From Stenotrophomonas maltophilia (GTDB lineage: Bacteria > Pseudomonadota > Gammaproteobacteria > Xanthomonadales > Xanthomonadaceae): DNA of 64,000 bases. The notes below the pieces were generated by a model. That model saw only the letters and a program-made list of their open reading frames with translations. It was not told the DNA's origin and did not search any database. Location: the NCBI GenBank assembly GCA_009912235.1, contig WNDS01000004.1:1-64000 (forward strand). The letters run 5' to 3'. The position numbers and the translations under genes are program-made. Below, one piece after another: positions 44,683 to 54,359 of this stretch. The stretch's first letter is position 1, and the number at the start of each line of letters is the position of its first letter.

Positions 44683-44715
44683 GAAAAAGCCCCCGGCGTG
44701 AGCCGGGGGCTTTTA
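44683..44715 (-). terminator. Terminator of the hupB-tRNA transcript
   Basis: AAAAAGCCCCCGGC pairs with GCCGGGGGCTTTT. It stands just after the last tRNA-Asp on the minus strand and before ppiD. Confidence 0.9.
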
Positions 44716-44719
44716 AAGT

Positions 44720-44796
44720 TGGCGGAGCGGACGGGACTCGAACCCGCGACCTCCAACGTGACAGGCCAGCATTCTAACCAGCTGAACTACCGCTCC
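44720..44796 (-). tRNA. tRNA-Asp (anticodon GTC), copy 1
   Basis: A 77-nt tRNA starting GGAGCGG with encoded CCA; anticodon loop CTGTCAC gives GTC. The 3' side of the anticodon stem reads GTTGG instead of the GCCGG of the other two copies, so two G-C pairs become G-U pairs and the stem has three wobble pairs. Confidence 0.95.
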
Positions 44797-44901
44797 GCGC
44801 TTGAACTTTGCAGGCGCTCAGTATATCCGAAGAGATGCTGAAAACCCAGCCTGATGAACACTTTTTTCAAAGTTTTTTCACAGGACTTTAAGAAGATGCA
44901 C

Positions 44902-44978
44902 TGGCGGAGCAGACGGGACTCGAACCCGCGACCTCCGGCGTGACAGGCCAGCATTCTAACCAGCTGAACTACCGCTCC
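44902..44978 (-). tRNA. tRNA-Asp (anticodon GTC), copy 2
   Basis: A 77-nt tRNA-Asp with the normal GCCGG anticodon-stem strand. It differs from copy 3 at one acceptor-stem base (CTGCTCC in place of CCGCTCC), which gives a G-U pair at 6-67. Confidence 0.95.
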
Positions 44979-45030
44979 GCGCTGTAACTCGTTTCTGCTT
45001 TCCCACCGGCCTGGGCCGGTAAGAAAATAA

Positions 45031-45054
45031 AGCCTCCAGCTTTTGGCCGGAGGC
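45031..45054 (-). terminator. Hairpin between tRNA-Asp copies 3 and 2
   Basis: GCCTCC and GGAGGC flank an 11-nt loop containing TTTT, with an A/T-rich flank. It is a weak terminator or processing hairpin within the tRNA cluster. Confidence 0.4.
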
Positions 45055-45064
45055 CTCGTTGAAG

Positions 45065-45141
45065 TGGCGGAGCGGACGGGACTCGAACCCGCGACCTCCG
45101 GCGTGACAGGCCAGCATTCTAACCAGCTGAACTACCGCTCC
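45065..45141 (-). tRNA. tRNA-Asp (anticodon GTC), copy 3
   Basis: A 77-nt tRNA-Asp with encoded CCA and fully canonical stems; anticodon GTC reads GAC and GAU. It follows tRNA-Val(TAC) by 26 nt on the minus strand, so the two are surely on one precursor. Confidence 0.96.
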
Positions 45142-45167
45142 ACACTCAAACTTTTACCGTGGTGCTG

Positions 45168-45243
45168 TGGTGGGTGCTGAGGGTTTCGAACCCCCGACCC
45201 TCTCCGTGTAAAGGAGACGCTCTACCGCTGAGCTAAGCACCCC
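45168..45243 (-). tRNA. tRNA-Val (anticodon TAC)
   Basis: A 76-nt tRNA starting GGGTGCT and ending in encoded CCA; anticodon loop TTTACAC gives TAC. It begins only 10 nt after the hupB stop codon with no terminator between, so it may be processed from a hupB-tRNA message. Confidence 0.96.
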
Positions 45244-45253
45244 AGCGAGCCAC

Positions 45254-45526
45254 TTAGCTTACAGCATCCTTCAGCGCCTTGCCAGCCTTGAAGGACGGAT
45301 TCTTCGACGCAGCGATCTTGATGGTGTCGCCGGTCTTCGGGTTGCGGCCGGTACGGGCAGCGCGGTCGCGGACCTGGAAGGTACCGAAGCCGACCAGGGT
45401 GACCGCATCGCCGTCCTTCAGCGCCTTGGTGACGGCAGCAACGACGGCATCGACAGCGCGGCTGGACTCGGCCTTGGTCAGGTCGGCGGCTTCAGCAACG
45501 GCGTCGATCAATTCGGTCTTGTTCAT
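45254..45526 (-). CDS. hupB: DNA-binding protein HU-beta
   Basis: A 90-residue HU protein that bends and compacts DNA. The opening [18 protein letters not shown] and the arm region [20 protein letters not shown], with the intercalating Pro in RNPKTG, are typical. AAAGGAGC precedes the ATG. It lies downstream of lon on the same strand, has its own promoter about 130 nt upstream and an 8-G/C tract in its leader. Confidence 0.97.
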   Translation of the reverse strand: MNKTELIDAVAEAADLTKAESSRAVDAVVAAVTKALKDGDAVTLVGFGTFQVRDRAARTGRNPKTGDTIKIAASKNPSFKAGKALKDAVS

Positions 45527-45567
45527 TCTTTACAGCTCCTTTAGCGGTGGGTTCCGCAGATTCGACA

Positions 45568-45575
45568 GGGGGGGG
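45568..45575. repeat. Poly-G tract (8 G on plus, 8 C on minus) in the hupB leader
   Basis: Eight G in a row about 45 nt upstream of the hupB start; in the mRNA it is a C8 run. Length variation would alter only the untranslated leader. Confidence 0.7.
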
Positions 45576-45657
45576 CGGCCGCACGTATGGTTGCGTGCAG
45601 CTGCCATGTTGAAACGGGTCGCCGAATTCAGTCAGTACTAGATTCGCGAGTGCTGCT

Positions 45658-45686
45658 TTTATACCAGTGGCCCTACCCCCACGCAA
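45658..45686 (-). promoter_or_regulatory. Promoter of hupB
   Basis: On the minus strand TTGCGT and TATAAA are separated by exactly 17 nt. The predicted start leaves a leader of about 125 nt before hupB, long enough for regulation. Confidence 0.8.
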
Positions 45687-45729
45687 GCTTGAAAGCCAGC
45701 AACGACGCGGGTTTTAAGGCACTTTGACA

Positions 45730-45754
45730 ACGCGCGTCAGTGCTTGACGCGCGT
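45730..45754 (-). terminator. Hairpin overlapping the lon stop codon
   Basis: ACGCGCGTCA and TGACGCGCGT form a perfect 10-bp stem over the last codons of lon. No T-run follows, so termination may be partial. Confidence 0.45.
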
Positions 45755-48187
45755 GTTCGATGCAGGATTGGCCTTGCTGCGGACCGTGACGCGCTGCGCA
45801 CTCTTGCGCGCCTTCTTGGGCGCCAGCGGACGCTCCAGTGCCAGGTCCAGCACCTCCTCGATGTACTTCACCGGCACGATCTCCAGATCGCGGGTGACGT
45901 TGGCCGGAATGTCGGCCAGATCCTTGCGGTTCTCTTTGGGGATGATGACCGTGCGGATCCCGCCACGCAGTGCCGCCAGCAGCTTCTCCTTCAGGCCACC
46001 GATGGCGGTGACGCGGCCACGCAGGGTGATTTCACCGGTCATCGCCACATCGGCGCGCACCGGCACCTTGCTCAGCATCGACACCAGCGAAGTAACCATC
46101 GCCGCACCGGCGCTGGGGCCATCCTTCGGCGTGGCACCATCGGGCACGTGCACGTGCACGTCGTGCTTCTGCAGGAAATCGCTGTCGATGCCGAAGGCCA
46201 CTGCGCGCGAGCGCACCACCGACAGCGCGGCCGACGCCGATTCCTTCATGACGTTGCCCAGCTGGCCGGTCAGGATCAGCTGGCCCTTGCCCGGCACCAG
46301 CGTGGATTCGATCTGCAGCAGGTCGCCGCCGACTTCGGTCCAGGCCAGGCCGGTCACCAGGCCGATCTCGTTCTCTTCTTCGGCACGGCCGAAGTCGAAG
46401 CGGCGCACGCCCAGGTACTTGTCCAGGTTCTTACTGCCGACGCTGACCAGCGCCTTGCCCTTCCTGGCGCCCTTCTTCGGCTTCAGCGACTGCGGGCCGC
46501 CCAGCGCGATCTCCTTGACCACCTTGCGGCAGATCTTGGCGATCTCGCGTTCCAGGTTGCGCACGCCCGATTCACGGGTGTAGTAGCGCACCACGTCCTG
46601 GATCGCATCGCTGCCGATTTCCAGTTCCTCCGGCTGCAGTCCGTTGGCCTTCAGCTGCTTGGGCACCAGGTAGCGCATGGCGATGTTGAGCTTCTCATCC
46701 TCGGTGTAGCCGGGGATGCGGATCACTTCCATGCGGTCCAGCAGCGGGCCGGGGATGTTGAGCGAGTTGGAGGTCGCCACGAACATCACTTCGGACAGGT
46801 CCAGGTCCACTTCCAGGTAGTGGTCGTTGAACGCGTTGTTCTGCTCGGGGTCGAGCACTTCCAGCAGCGCCGAGGACGGATCGCCACGGAAGTCCATCGA
46901 CATCTTGTCGATCTCGTCCAGCACGAACAGCGCGTTCTTGCTGCCCGCCTTGTTGAGGTTCTGCACGATGCGGCCAGGCATGGAACCGACGTAGGTGCGG
47001 CGGTGGCCCCGGATCTCGGCCTCGTCGCGCACGCCGCCCAGCGACATGCGCACGAACTTGCGGTTGGTGGCCTTGGCGATGGACTGGCCCAGCGAGGTCT
47101 TGCCCACGCCCGGCGGCCCGACCAGGCACAGGATCGGGCCCTTCATCTGCTTCACGCGCGACTGCACCGCCAGGTATTCCAGGATGCGGTCCTTGACCTT
47201 GTCCAGGCCGTAGTGGTCGGCATCCAGCGTGTCCTGGGCCACCTTCAGGTCCTTGCGCACCTTGGTGCGCTTCTTCCACGGCACGCCCAGCAGCCACTCC
47301 AGGTAGTTGCGCACGACCGCCGCTTCGGCGGACATCGGCGACAACTGCTTGAGCTTGTTCAGCTCGTTGCGCGCCTTGGCTTCCACCGGCTTGGGCATGC
47401 CCGCCTCGGCGATCTTGCGTGCCAGTTCCTCCAGCTCGCCCGGCGCGTCGTCCAGGTCACCCAGTTCCTTCTGGATGGCCTTCATCTGTTCGTTGAGGTA
47501 GTACTCGCGCTGGCTCTTTTCCATCTGAGACTTCATGCGGCCGCGGATGCGCTTTTCCATCTGCTGCACGTCGATCTCGCCGTCGACCAGGCCGACCAGC
47601 ATTTCCAGGCGCTCACCCACCGGGAGGGTTTCCAGCAGGCGCTGCTTGTCCGACAGGCGCACGCCGATGTGCGCGGCGATGGTGTCGGCCAGGCGCGCCG
47701 GCTCGTCGATGCCGGCCAGGGTCTGCAGCAGCTCCGGAGGCAGCTTGCGGTTGGTCTTGACGTACTGCTCGAACAGCGACATCAGCGAGCGGGCGATGGC
47801 CTCGATCTCGCGCGGTTCGCGGTCGGCGCCCGCCTCGATCTCCACGGCCTGGCCGTGCAGCGAACCGTTGCGCTCAGTCACGGTGGTTACTTCCACGCGC
47901 GAGAGGCCTTCCACCAGTACCTTGATGGTGCCGTCAGGCAGCTTCAGCAGCTGCAGCACCTGCGCCAGCGTGCCCGCCTGGTACAGGTCGGCCGCATGCG
48001 GGTCGTCGGTCTCGGCCGACTTCTGGGCCAGCAGCAGGATGCGCTTGTCCGCTTCCATCGCCTGCTCCAGCGCATGCATGGATTTGTCACGGCCGACGAA
48101 CAGCGGAATGACCATGTGCGGGAACACCACTACGTCGCGCAGCGGCAGTACCGGCAGGTCGAGGGTTTCACTTGGGGAACGGGCCAT
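45737..48187 (-). CDS. lon: ATP-dependent protease Lon
   Basis: An 816-residue AAA+ serine protease that removes misfolded and regulatory proteins. The N-terminal substrate domain occupies residues 1-300; Walker A is [14 protein letters not shown] near residue 355; Walker B is [11 protein letters not shown]; the catalytic Ser is in [13 protein letters not shown] and the Lys in [13 protein letters not shown]. The C terminus is basic ([15 protein letters not shown]). It lies between clpX and hupB in the classic clpP-clpX-lon-hupB order. Confidence 0.97.
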   Translation of the reverse strand: MARSPSETLDLPVLPLRDVVVFPHMVIPLFVGRDKSMHALEQAMEADKRILLLAQKSAETDDPHAADLYQAGTLAQVLQLLKLPDGTIKVLVEGLSRVEVTTVTERNGSLHGQAVEIEAGADREPREIEAIARSLMSLFEQYVKTNRKLPPELLQTLAGIDEPARLADTIAAHIGVRLSDKQRLLETLPVGERLEMLVGLVDGEIDVQQMEKRIRGRMKSQMEKSQREYYLNEQMKAIQKELGDLDDAPGELEELARKIAEAGMPKPVEAKARNELNKLKQLSPMSAEAAVVRNYLEWLLGVPWKKRTKVRKDLKVAQDTLDADHYGLDKVKDRILEYLAVQSRVKQMKGPILCLVGPPGVGKTSLGQSIAKATNRKFVRMSLGGVRDEAEIRGHRRTYVGSMPGRIVQNLNKAGSKNALFVLDEIDKMSMDFRGDPSSALLEVLDPEQNNAFNDHYLEVDLDLSEVMFVATSNSLNIPGPLLDRMEVIRIPGYTEDEKLNIAMRYLVPKQLKANGLQPEELEIGSDAIQDVVRYYTRESGVRNLEREIAKICRKVVKEIALGGPQSLKPKKGARKGKALVSVGSKNLDKYLGVRRFDFGRAEEENEIGLVTGLAWTEVGGDLLQIESTLVPGKGQLILTGQLGNVMKESASAALSVVRSRAVAFGIDSDFLQKHDVHVHVPDGATPKDGPSAGAAMVTSLVSMLSKVPVRADVAMTGEITLRGRVTAIGGLKEKLLAALRGGIRTVIIPKENRKDLADIPANVTRDLEIVPVKYIEEVLDLALERPLAPKKARKSAQRVTVRSKANPASNTRVKH

Positions 48188-48240
48188 GGGGGCTCCAGGG
48201 AAGGGGAAAAACCGCCTCCAGGAGGAAATCTTCCGGAGAC

Positions 48241-48277
48241 AAAAAAGCCGATGGCCCCGTTATGGGGCCATCGGCTG
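48241..48277 (-). terminator. Terminator of clpX
   Basis: AAAAAAGCCGATGGCCCC pairs with GGGGCCATCGGC; on the minus strand a run of six T follows. It separates the clpP-clpX transcript from lon, so lon should have its own promoter in 48188-48240. Confidence 0.92.
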
Positions 48278-48329
48278 CTGGATGCAAGATCTCCGTGGAA
48301 AATCCTTTCAGATCAATCGATTGAAAGAA

Positions 48330-49619
48330 TCAGTCGGCCCCGGCAGCCTTCTGTTCAGGTGCCGGCGGGGTCTGGTAGATCAGGTACGGCTCGGACTTGT
48401 GCTCGATCACCGATTCGTCCACCACCACCTTGCTCACGTTCTCCTGCGACGGCAGGTCGTACATGGTGTCCAGCAGGACCGATTCGACGATGGTGCGCAG
48501 GCCACGGGCGCCGGTCTTGCGCTTGAGCGCCTTCCTGGCAATGGCCGACAGCGCGTCCGGACGGAACTCCAGCTCGACGTTCTCCATCTCGAACAGCTTC
48601 TTGAACTGCTTGGTGATGGCGTTATTCGGCTCGGTCAGGATCTTGATCAGGGCCGGCTCGTCCAGCTCTTCCAGGGTTGCCACCACCGGCAGGCGGCCGA
48701 CGAACTCGGGAATCAGGCCGAACTTGATCAGGTCTTCCGGCTCGACTTCGGCCAGCACCTTGCCCACTTCCTGCTTGCGCTCGCTGCTCTTGACCTTGGC
48801 ACCGAAGCCGATGCCGCCGGCGTCGTTGGAACGCTGCTGGATCACCTTGTCCAGGCCGGCAAACGCGCCGCCGCAGATGAACAGGATGTTCTTGGTGTCC
48901 ACCTGCAGGAATTCCTGCTGCGGGTGCTTGCGGCCGCCCTGCGGCGGAACGCTGGCCACGGTGCCTTCGATCAGCTTCAGCAGGGCCTGCTGCACGCCTT
49001 CGCCGGACACGTCGCGGGTGATCGACGGGTTATCGCTCTTGCGCGAGATCTTGTCGATTTCATCGATGTAGACGATGCCCTGCTGTGCCTTCTCGACGTC
49101 GTAGTCGCACTTCTGCAGCAGCTTCTGGATGATGTTCTCCACGTCCTCGCCCACGTAACCGGCTTCGGTCAGCGTGGTGGCGTCGGCCATGGTGAACGGC
49201 ACGTTGAGCAGGCGGGCCAGGGTCTCGGCCAGCAGCGTCTTGCCCGAACCGGTCGGGCCGACCAGCAGGATGTTGGACTTGGCCAGTTCGACCTCGTCGT
49301 TCTTCTGCCGGCTCTCGATGCGCTTGTAGTGGTTGTACACGGCCACGGCCAGCGTGCGCTTGGCGCGGTTCTGGCCAATGACGTACTGGTCCAGGACCTC
49401 AAGGATCTCGCGCGGCTTGGGCAGCGAACTGCGCGCCGACTGCGCCTTTTCCTCGAGTTCCTCACGGATGATGTCGTTGCACAGCTCGACGCATTCATCG
49501 CAGATGAACACGCTCGGACCCGCAATCAGCTTGCGCACCTCATGCTGGCTCTTTCCGCAGAAAGAGCAGTAGAGGATCTTGCCGGTGTCCGTGGAACGAC
49601 CTTGGCGGTCTTCGCTCAT
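48330..49619 (-). CDS. clpX: ClpXP protease ATPase subunit ClpX
   Basis: A 429-residue AAA+ unfoldase. The N-terminal zinc-binding domain has [11 protein letters not shown] and CDECVELC. Walker A is [16 protein letters not shown] near residue 121, Walker B is [11 protein letters not shown], and GAR/pore loops ([10 protein letters not shown]) are present; the ClpP-contacting loop IGF appears as [10 protein letters not shown]. It unfolds substrates and feeds them to ClpP, encoded just upstream. Confidence 0.97.
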   Translation of the reverse strand: MSEDRQGRSTDTGKILYCSFCGKSQHEVRKLIAGPSVFICDECVELCNDIIREELEEKAQSARSSLPKPREILEVLDQYVIGQNRAKRTLAVAVYNHYKRIESRQKNDEVELAKSNILLVGPTGSGKTLLAETLARLLNVPFTMADATTLTEAGYVGEDVENIIQKLLQKCDYDVEKAQQGIVYIDEIDKISRKSDNPSITRDVSGEGVQQALLKLIEGTVASVPPQGGRKHPQQEFLQVDTKNILFICGGAFAGLDKVIQQRSNDAGGIGFGAKVKSSERKQEVGKVLAEVEPEDLIKFGLIPEFVGRLPVVATLEELDEPALIKILTEPNNAITKQFKKLFEMENVELEFRPDALSAIARKALKRKTGARGLRTIVESVLLDTMYDLPSQENVSKVVVDESVIEHKSEPYLIYQTPPAPEQKAAGAD

Positions 49620-49745
49620 GCTTCGCTTACCCAGTTACCCCACCCGCTGAACGGGGGTTCGATTCGAGAATAGCACAGGGCCGGAAGGACGCCAGTCCAC
49701 CCGGACCCTGCAGGAACGGGGCCGGCAACGGCCCCGCAACAGCCA

Positions 49746-50372
49746 TCAACCGGCCTGGATCGACTCTTCCGGACGACGCTCCAGCACCTGGTCGACCAGA
49801 CCATAGGCCCGTGCGTCCACCGCGCTCTTGAAGTTGTCGCGCTCGGTGTCACGGGCGATGGTTTCCAGCGACTGGCCGGTGTGCTTGGCCAGCACTTCGT
49901 TCAGGCGCGAACGCAGGGTCAGGATTTCACGGGCATGGATGTCGATGTCCGTGGCCTGGCCCTGGAAGCCACCCAGCGGCTGGTGGATCATCACGCGCGA
50001 GTTCGGCAGCGCATAGCGCTTGCCGGCCGCGCCGGATGCCAGCAGCAGGGCGCCCATCGAGGCGGCCTGGCCGACGCAGATGGTGCTCACGTCCGGCTTG
50101 ATGTACTGCATGGTGTCGTAGATCGCCATGCCGGCGGTCACCACGCCACCGGGCGAGTTGATGTAGATGCTGATGTCCTTTTCCGGGTTGTCCGCTTCCA
50201 GGAACAGCAGCTGCGCCACCACCAGGTTCGCCATGTGGTCGTCGATGGGACCGACCAGGAAGATCAGGCGCTCCTTGAGCAGGCGCGAGTAGATGTCGTA
50301 GGCACGCTCGCCACGGCTGGTCTGCTCGACCACCATCGGAACCATGTTCAGGGCTTTGGCTCGGTTGTCCAT
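49746..50372 (-). CDS. clpP: ATP-dependent Clp protease proteolytic subunit
   Basis: A 208-residue serine protease that forms a double heptamer ring. Ser is in [14 protein letters not shown] near residue 110, His in [11 protein letters not shown], and Asp in the later ARDTERDNF region. The start at 50372 ([17 protein letters not shown]) gives the family length and a processable N terminus; a longer upstream reading is not homologous. It follows tig with a 70-nt gap and precedes clpX. Confidence 0.96.
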   Translation of the reverse strand: MDNRAKALNMVPMVVEQTSRGERAYDIYSRLLKERLIFLVGPIDDHMANLVVAQLLFLEADNPEKDISIYINSPGGVVTAGMAIYDTMQYIKPDVSTICVGQAASMGALLLASGAAGKRYALPNSRVMIHQPLGGFQGQATDIDIHAREILTLRSRLNEVLAKHTGQSLETIARDTERDNFKSAVDARAYGLVDQVLERRPEESIQAG

Positions 50373-50442
50373 TACGTGAGGTACCTGTATTGGGGGAAAC
50401 AACCCCACGCCGAAGCGCGGGGCGTGGAGCGGCCCGCCGGGC

Positions 50443-51738
50443 TTACTGGCGGATCGCGTCCTGGAAGCCGAGCGTTTCCTCGGTGTGCTGGGCACGCTCG
50501 GCGATCCAGTCGATCACCTGCTCTTCCATCACGCGGTTCTGCAGGCCAGACATCAGCTGGGGGTCGTTGCGGTACATCTCAATGACCTGCTCCGGCTCTT
50601 CGTAGGTCGAGGCGATCAGGCGCATCGTTTCGTTCAGGCGCTTGGGCTCCAGGCGCAGGTCGTTGGCGCGGGCCACTTCACCCACCACCAGGCCGACCAG
50701 CACGCGCTTGGCGGCAGCGTCCTTGAAGCCTTCGTGCGCGGCGGCCGGCACGTCACCGACGTTCTGGCCGTTGCGGCGGGCCTGCTCGACCTGCTGGGCC
50801 AGCATGGCGCGGGCTTCGTTCTCGACCAGGCGCGGCGGCATTTCCACCGACGCGTAGGCGGCGATCAGCTGCTCGCCCACTTCACGGCGCAGACGGTTCA
50901 TCAGCGCGCCCTTCAGCTCGCGCTCCAGGTTGGCGCGGATGTCCTTGCGGAACTGCTCCACGTCGCCGCCCTTCACGCCGAAGCTCTTGATGAAGGCGTC
51001 GTCCACCGGCGGCAGCACCGGCTCGGACAGCTCGGTGACCTTGACGGTGACCTGCACGGTCTTGCCCGCCAGCACCGGCACGCGCCAGTCCGCCGGGAAT
51101 TCCACGTCCAGGGTCTTTTCCTCACCCTTGGCCAGGCCGACCAGGCCCTTTTCGATGGTCTCGAACATCATGCCCTGGCCGAGAATGATGGTGCCCTTCT
51201 CAGTGCCTTCGGCCGGCAGGCGCTCATCGCCGGCCTGCAACCAGGTTTCCAGCGCGACCAGGTCGCCATCCTGCGCGCCACGGGTAACCGGGGCCCAGGT
51301 ACGGCGCTGCTGCTGTAGGTTCTCGATCATCTGGTCGATGTCGGCGTCGGTCACTTCAGCGGTGTGGCGCACGATGGCCAGCTTGCTGACGTCGATGTCG
51401 CCGAAGTCCGGCACCACTTCCACGGTGGCCACGAAGGAGAATTCACCCTCTTCGCCCTTGTCGATGCGCGGGCTGCCGACGATGCGCAGGTCGTGCTCGC
51501 GCACGGCCGCGTCGAAGGTTTCGCGCAGCAGGCCGTCCAGCGCCTCGCCACGGACCTGCGCGCCGAAGCGCTGCTCGATCACCTTGGCCGGCACCTTGCC
51601 CGGACGGAAACCCTTGATGCGGGTGGTACGGGCGATTTCGCCCAGGCGGCCGCTGATGTGGCTCTGCAGACGGTCTTCCGGCAGCGAGAAGCTCAGGCGG
51701 CGTTCCAGGTTGCCGGTGGATTCGATCGAAGCTTGCAT
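50443..51738 (-). CDS. tig: Trigger factor
   Basis: A 431-residue ribosome-bound chaperone and prolyl isomerase. The ribosome-binding signature lies in the N-terminal domain ([13 protein letters not shown] near residue 45), the FKBP-like domain spans about residues 150-240 ([30 protein letters not shown]), and the C-terminal domain is helical. The start at 51738 has AGGAG 6 nt upstream. It heads tig-clpP-clpX, a typical quality-control gene order. Confidence 0.96.
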   Translation of the reverse strand: MQASIESTGNLERRLSFSLPEDRLQSHISGRLGEIARTTRIKGFRPGKVPAKVIEQRFGAQVRGEALDGLLRETFDAAVREHDLRIVGSPRIDKGEEGEFSFVATVEVVPDFGDIDVSKLAIVRHTAEVTDADIDQMIENLQQQRRTWAPVTRGAQDGDLVALETWLQAGDERLPAEGTEKGTIILGQGMMFETIEKGLVGLAKGEEKTLDVEFPADWRVPVLAGKTVQVTVKVTELSEPVLPPVDDAFIKSFGVKGGDVEQFRKDIRANLERELKGALMNRLRREVGEQLIAAYASVEMPPRLVENEARAMLAQQVEQARRNGQNVGDVPAAAHEGFKDAAAKRVLVGLVVGEVARANDLRLEPKRLNETMRLIASTYEEPEQVIEMYRNDPQLMSGLQNRVMEEQVIDWIAERAQHTEETLGFQDAIRQ

Positions 51739-51925
51739 GTTGACTCCTGCCACCGGTGGCGCTCGCCCCCGGCTCGATGATGGATGAATCGGTTGTTAGG
51801 CCGCGGCGTCGTGGACGCGCCTGCTCGCCGCAGCCCTTTAGTTTCGCCCAATTCGGCCTGCACTGCCAGCGCGTCCCGGTCAAGGGGCCAGGGGGTGCCC
51901 GTCAAGGGCGGAGACAGGCCGGCAT

Positions 51926-52010
<85 letters not shown>

Positions 52011-52147
52011 GTGGCCGGCTCAGGGCGCCATTGTTGCAGGCGGGGCCGGAAAGCGGAAGGCGTATACAAAGCTGAATCCGCCAGCGCCGGTGCAGCGCAC
52101 GACGGCAATGCGCGGCGCCGGCACCATGCCGACGCCGCCTGGACCTG

Positions 52148-52489
52148 TTACGAGCCGGGCGCAGGCGCTGCCGCCGCCGGCCTGGCACCTTCCAGGGTGC
52201 TGGCCGGGTCGACCTTGCGCACGTCCAGCTGCTGGCCGTCGGCCAAACGCCGCAGCTCCACGGCTTCGGCCGGCGCGGCGCCCTGCCCGTCCGCTGCTGG
52301 CTGCGTCCGCGCCGAGCCCTCGGTGGGCTCGGCGGTGACGTGCGGGGTGTCCGCGGGGCGCGCGACGGTCTGCGCCGGATCGGCAGCCACCACCGGCGCC
52401 GCCGGTTCGGCCGGCCTGCTGCATGCGGCCAGCGCCGCCAGCACCACGCCGGGCGCCAGAACGCCGCGCATCATCGTCTGCATCGTCAT
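52148..52489 (-). CDS. Small Ala/Pro-rich lipoprotein, unknown function
   Basis: A 113-residue predicted lipoprotein. The signal peptide ends at the lipobox LAALAACS (Cys at about residue 23). The rest is disordered and rich in Ala and Pro; one better-ordered segment is EAVELRRLADGQQLDVRKVDP. AGGAAGTGAG precedes the ATG, and codon use resembles its neighbours. I do not recognise a family. It stands alone between tRNA-Leu and tRNA-Lys. Confidence 0.65.
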   Translation of the reverse strand: MTMQTMMRGVLAPGVVLAALAACSRPAEPAAPVVAADPAQTVARPADTPHVTAEPTEGSARTQPAADGQGAAPAEAVELRRLADGQQLDVRKVDPASTLEGARPAAAAPAPGS

Positions 52490-52659
52490 CTCACTTCCTG
52501 CTGCATGCGCCGCGGCGCGGAATCCGCATTGGGCGCGATGTCCGCGTCGGCCGCCGCGTCACAGCGCACGGTATTGACGATACCAATGACGCATAAGGCC
52601 CGGATTTCAGAAGACGTTCAGACCAGCGCGGCGAAACCGCGCACCGGGCGACAGGCAAG

Positions 52660-52690
52660 AAAAAAGCCACCTGGCGGACCAGGTGGCTTC
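52660..52690 (-). terminator. Terminator of tRNA-Lys
   Basis: AGCCACCTGG pairs with CCAGGTGGCT; on the minus strand CTTTTTTCTTG follows. Confidence 0.88.
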
Positions 52691-52695
52691 TGTCT

Positions 52696-52771
52696 TGGTG
52701 GGCTGTCAAGGATTCGAACCTTGGACCTATTGATTAAGAGTCAACTGCTCTACCAACTGAGCTAACAGCCC
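52696..52771 (-). tRNA. tRNA-Lys (anticodon CTT)
   Basis: A 76-nt tRNA starting GGGCTGT with encoded CCA; the anticodon loop CTCTTAA gives CTT, reading AAG. It has its own consensus promoter and terminator. Confidence 0.96.
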
Positions 52772-52788
52772 GTGAAACTCAAACGCAG

Positions 52789-52816
52789 ATTATAGCGTGC
52801 TTTCTGTTTATTGCAA
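52789..52816 (-). promoter_or_regulatory. Promoter of tRNA-Lys
   Basis: On the minus strand TTGCAA and a perfect TATAAT -10 are separated by 16 nt, ending about 18 nt before the tRNA. Confidence 0.82.
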
Positions 52817-52850
52817 TACCGTGTCGGCGATGCCGGCGCGGTTGAATCAG

Positions 52851-52927
52851 TGGGGTGGCTGAGGGGATTCGAACCCCCGACCACCGGAATCACAATCCGG
52901 TACTCTAACCAACTGAGCTACAGCCAC
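52851..52927 (-). tRNA. tRNA-His (anticodon GTG)
   Basis: A 77-nt tRNA starting GTGGCTG with encoded CCA and discriminator C. The anticodon loop TTGTGAT gives GTG. The base before the 5' end (52928) is a G on the minus strand, supplying the G-1 that pairs with C73 in tRNA-His. Confidence 0.95.
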
Positions 52928-53068
52928 CACTGAAATCCTGCTTCCCCGGCGATGTCGCTGCCGTTGAAACGTCAACTTTCCGCTTGGCCGGGCGCCGCTG
53001 TGAAGTGGCAGTCCGTTGAAGCGAGTCCGGCATTTTCCGGGAGTCTTCCGCGAATTGCAAGCACTTCT

Positions 53069-53851
53069 TCACATTGATGTGCGGGGGTGCGTCGACCCCG
53101 GTGCAAGCGCTGCATCGAGCGCGTCGCCGAACACATCGCTGCGTGGCATCTGCGAACGCGCGATGCCTGCCTCATCGAACCAGTGGCCCGGCGCTTCCGG
53201 GTGGGGACCGACCAGTACCGCGCTGCCACGGCCATACCCATAGCGCGCGGCGGCCAGATCGCCGTTCGCATACTGCGCAAGCGCCAAAAATCCTGGATCG
53301 CGACCGAGGCGCGGCAGGTACGGCCCGTCCTGGAAATAGACGGACTCCTGCCGCCCCTTCCACGTGACCGCCACCGCCGCGTCCGCTTCGCCGCTTACCG
53401 CAAACCCCGGCCGCCCGGCTTCGCCCTCCAGGTCTGCTGGAATCAGGCCCAGGTACAACGTGCCTGCGAGATAGGCGCCCATGCACACGCCGATGAAGGC
53501 ACCGCCACCGGCAAAGAACCGGCGGATCGCCTCGGCCTGCCCGTCATCCAGGGCATCCATGGCAGCGGGAATGTTCTGCCCTCCCCCGGGCTGCACGTAG
53601 GCCGCATACTGGGCCGGCGTCACATCGGCCACGGCGATGGCTTCGTCGGGCCCGACGAAATCGACGCTGTAACGCCCATGGGTGCGCTCGATCGCCCGCT
53701 GCACGGCTTCCGAACAGCCTTCGCAGCCGGCCTCGCCCCGATAGACGGCAATGCGTTGCACGCCCGGATCGGCCATGGCCACGGCAGGCAGGGCGAACAC
53801 CAGCGCCAACACACCGGCGAGCGATCGTTGCGGCAACAGGAACGGGGGCAT
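53069..53851 (-). CDS. Secreted BPL_N (glutamine amidotransferase-like) domain protein
   Basis: A 260-residue exported protein. The signal peptide is residues about 1-26 (SLAGVLALVFALPAVAMA). The mature part has a class I amidotransferase-like fold of the BPL_N type, with YVQPGGGQNIP and the nucleophile elbow GAFIGVCMGAYLAG (Cys about residue 126). A Cys pair CEGCSE near residue 42 could form a disulphide. The start at 53851 gives the signal peptide directly. It is isolated between tRNA genes. The substrate is unknown; the periplasmic location is unusual for this fold's better known cytoplasmic members. Confidence 0.75.
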   Translation of the reverse strand: MPPFLLPQRSLAGVLALVFALPAVAMADPGVQRIAVYRGEAGCEGCSEAVQRAIERTHGRYSVDFVGPDEAIAVADVTPAQYAAYVQPGGGQNIPAAMDALDDGQAEAIRRFFAGGGAFIGVCMGAYLAGTLYLGLIPADLEGEAGRPGFAVSGEADAAVAVTWKGRQESVYFQDGPYLPRLGRDPGFLALAQYANGDLAAARYGYGRGSAVLVGPHPEAPGHWFDEAGIARSQMPRSDVFGDALDAALAPGSTHPRTSM

Positions 53852-53975
53852 CAGGCGGCACCACAGGCGCCCGGATCGGGCCGGGCCCACTATGCGCGAG
53901 GCAGCAGAAACGCGCTTGAACCGGGCCGCAATGGCGGCGCGTGAAGGCGGCAGGGAGTGCTGGGATGGCGGCCAA

Positions 53976-54052
53976 TGGCGCGCCCGACAGGAATCGAACC
54001 TGTAACCGCCGGCTTAGAAGGCCGGTGCTCTATCCAGTTGAGCTACGGGCGC
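53976..54052 (-). tRNA. tRNA-Arg (anticodon TCT)
   Basis: A 77-nt tRNA starting GCGCCCG with encoded CCA; the anticodon loop CTTCTAA gives TCT, reading AGA and AGG, rare codons in this GC-rich genome. Confidence 0.95.
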
Positions 54053-54098
54053 CCTGACCGGATGCTGCATCCAATCCGACGCGGACGGTGGATGGATG

Positions 54099-54175
54099 TG
54101 GTCGGGGTAGAGGGATTCGAACCCCCGACATCCTGCTCCCAAAGCAGGCGCGCTACCAGACTGCGCTATACCCCG
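54099..54175 (-). tRNA. tRNA-Pro (anticodon TGG)
   Basis: A 77-nt tRNA starting CGGGGTA, with encoded CCA; the anticodon loop TTTGGGA gives TGG. It is 46 nt upstream of tRNA-Arg on the same strand, so the two form a Pro-Arg unit. Confidence 0.95.
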
Positions 54176-54359
54176 GTGGTAAACCCGTGCAGGACATGCA
54201 TCCCGACGGAGTCCGGCATTGTGGCCAGCGGGGTGCCCCCTGTCAATCTGAACCGGGCAGCGCAAGGAACGTGTCACCGTGCGGCGCCCGTGCTTGCGAT
54301 ATGCTCGGGGAAGCGGCCGGACGGCCGTAGCCCCTCACCTGATCGCACGGAGAATACGC

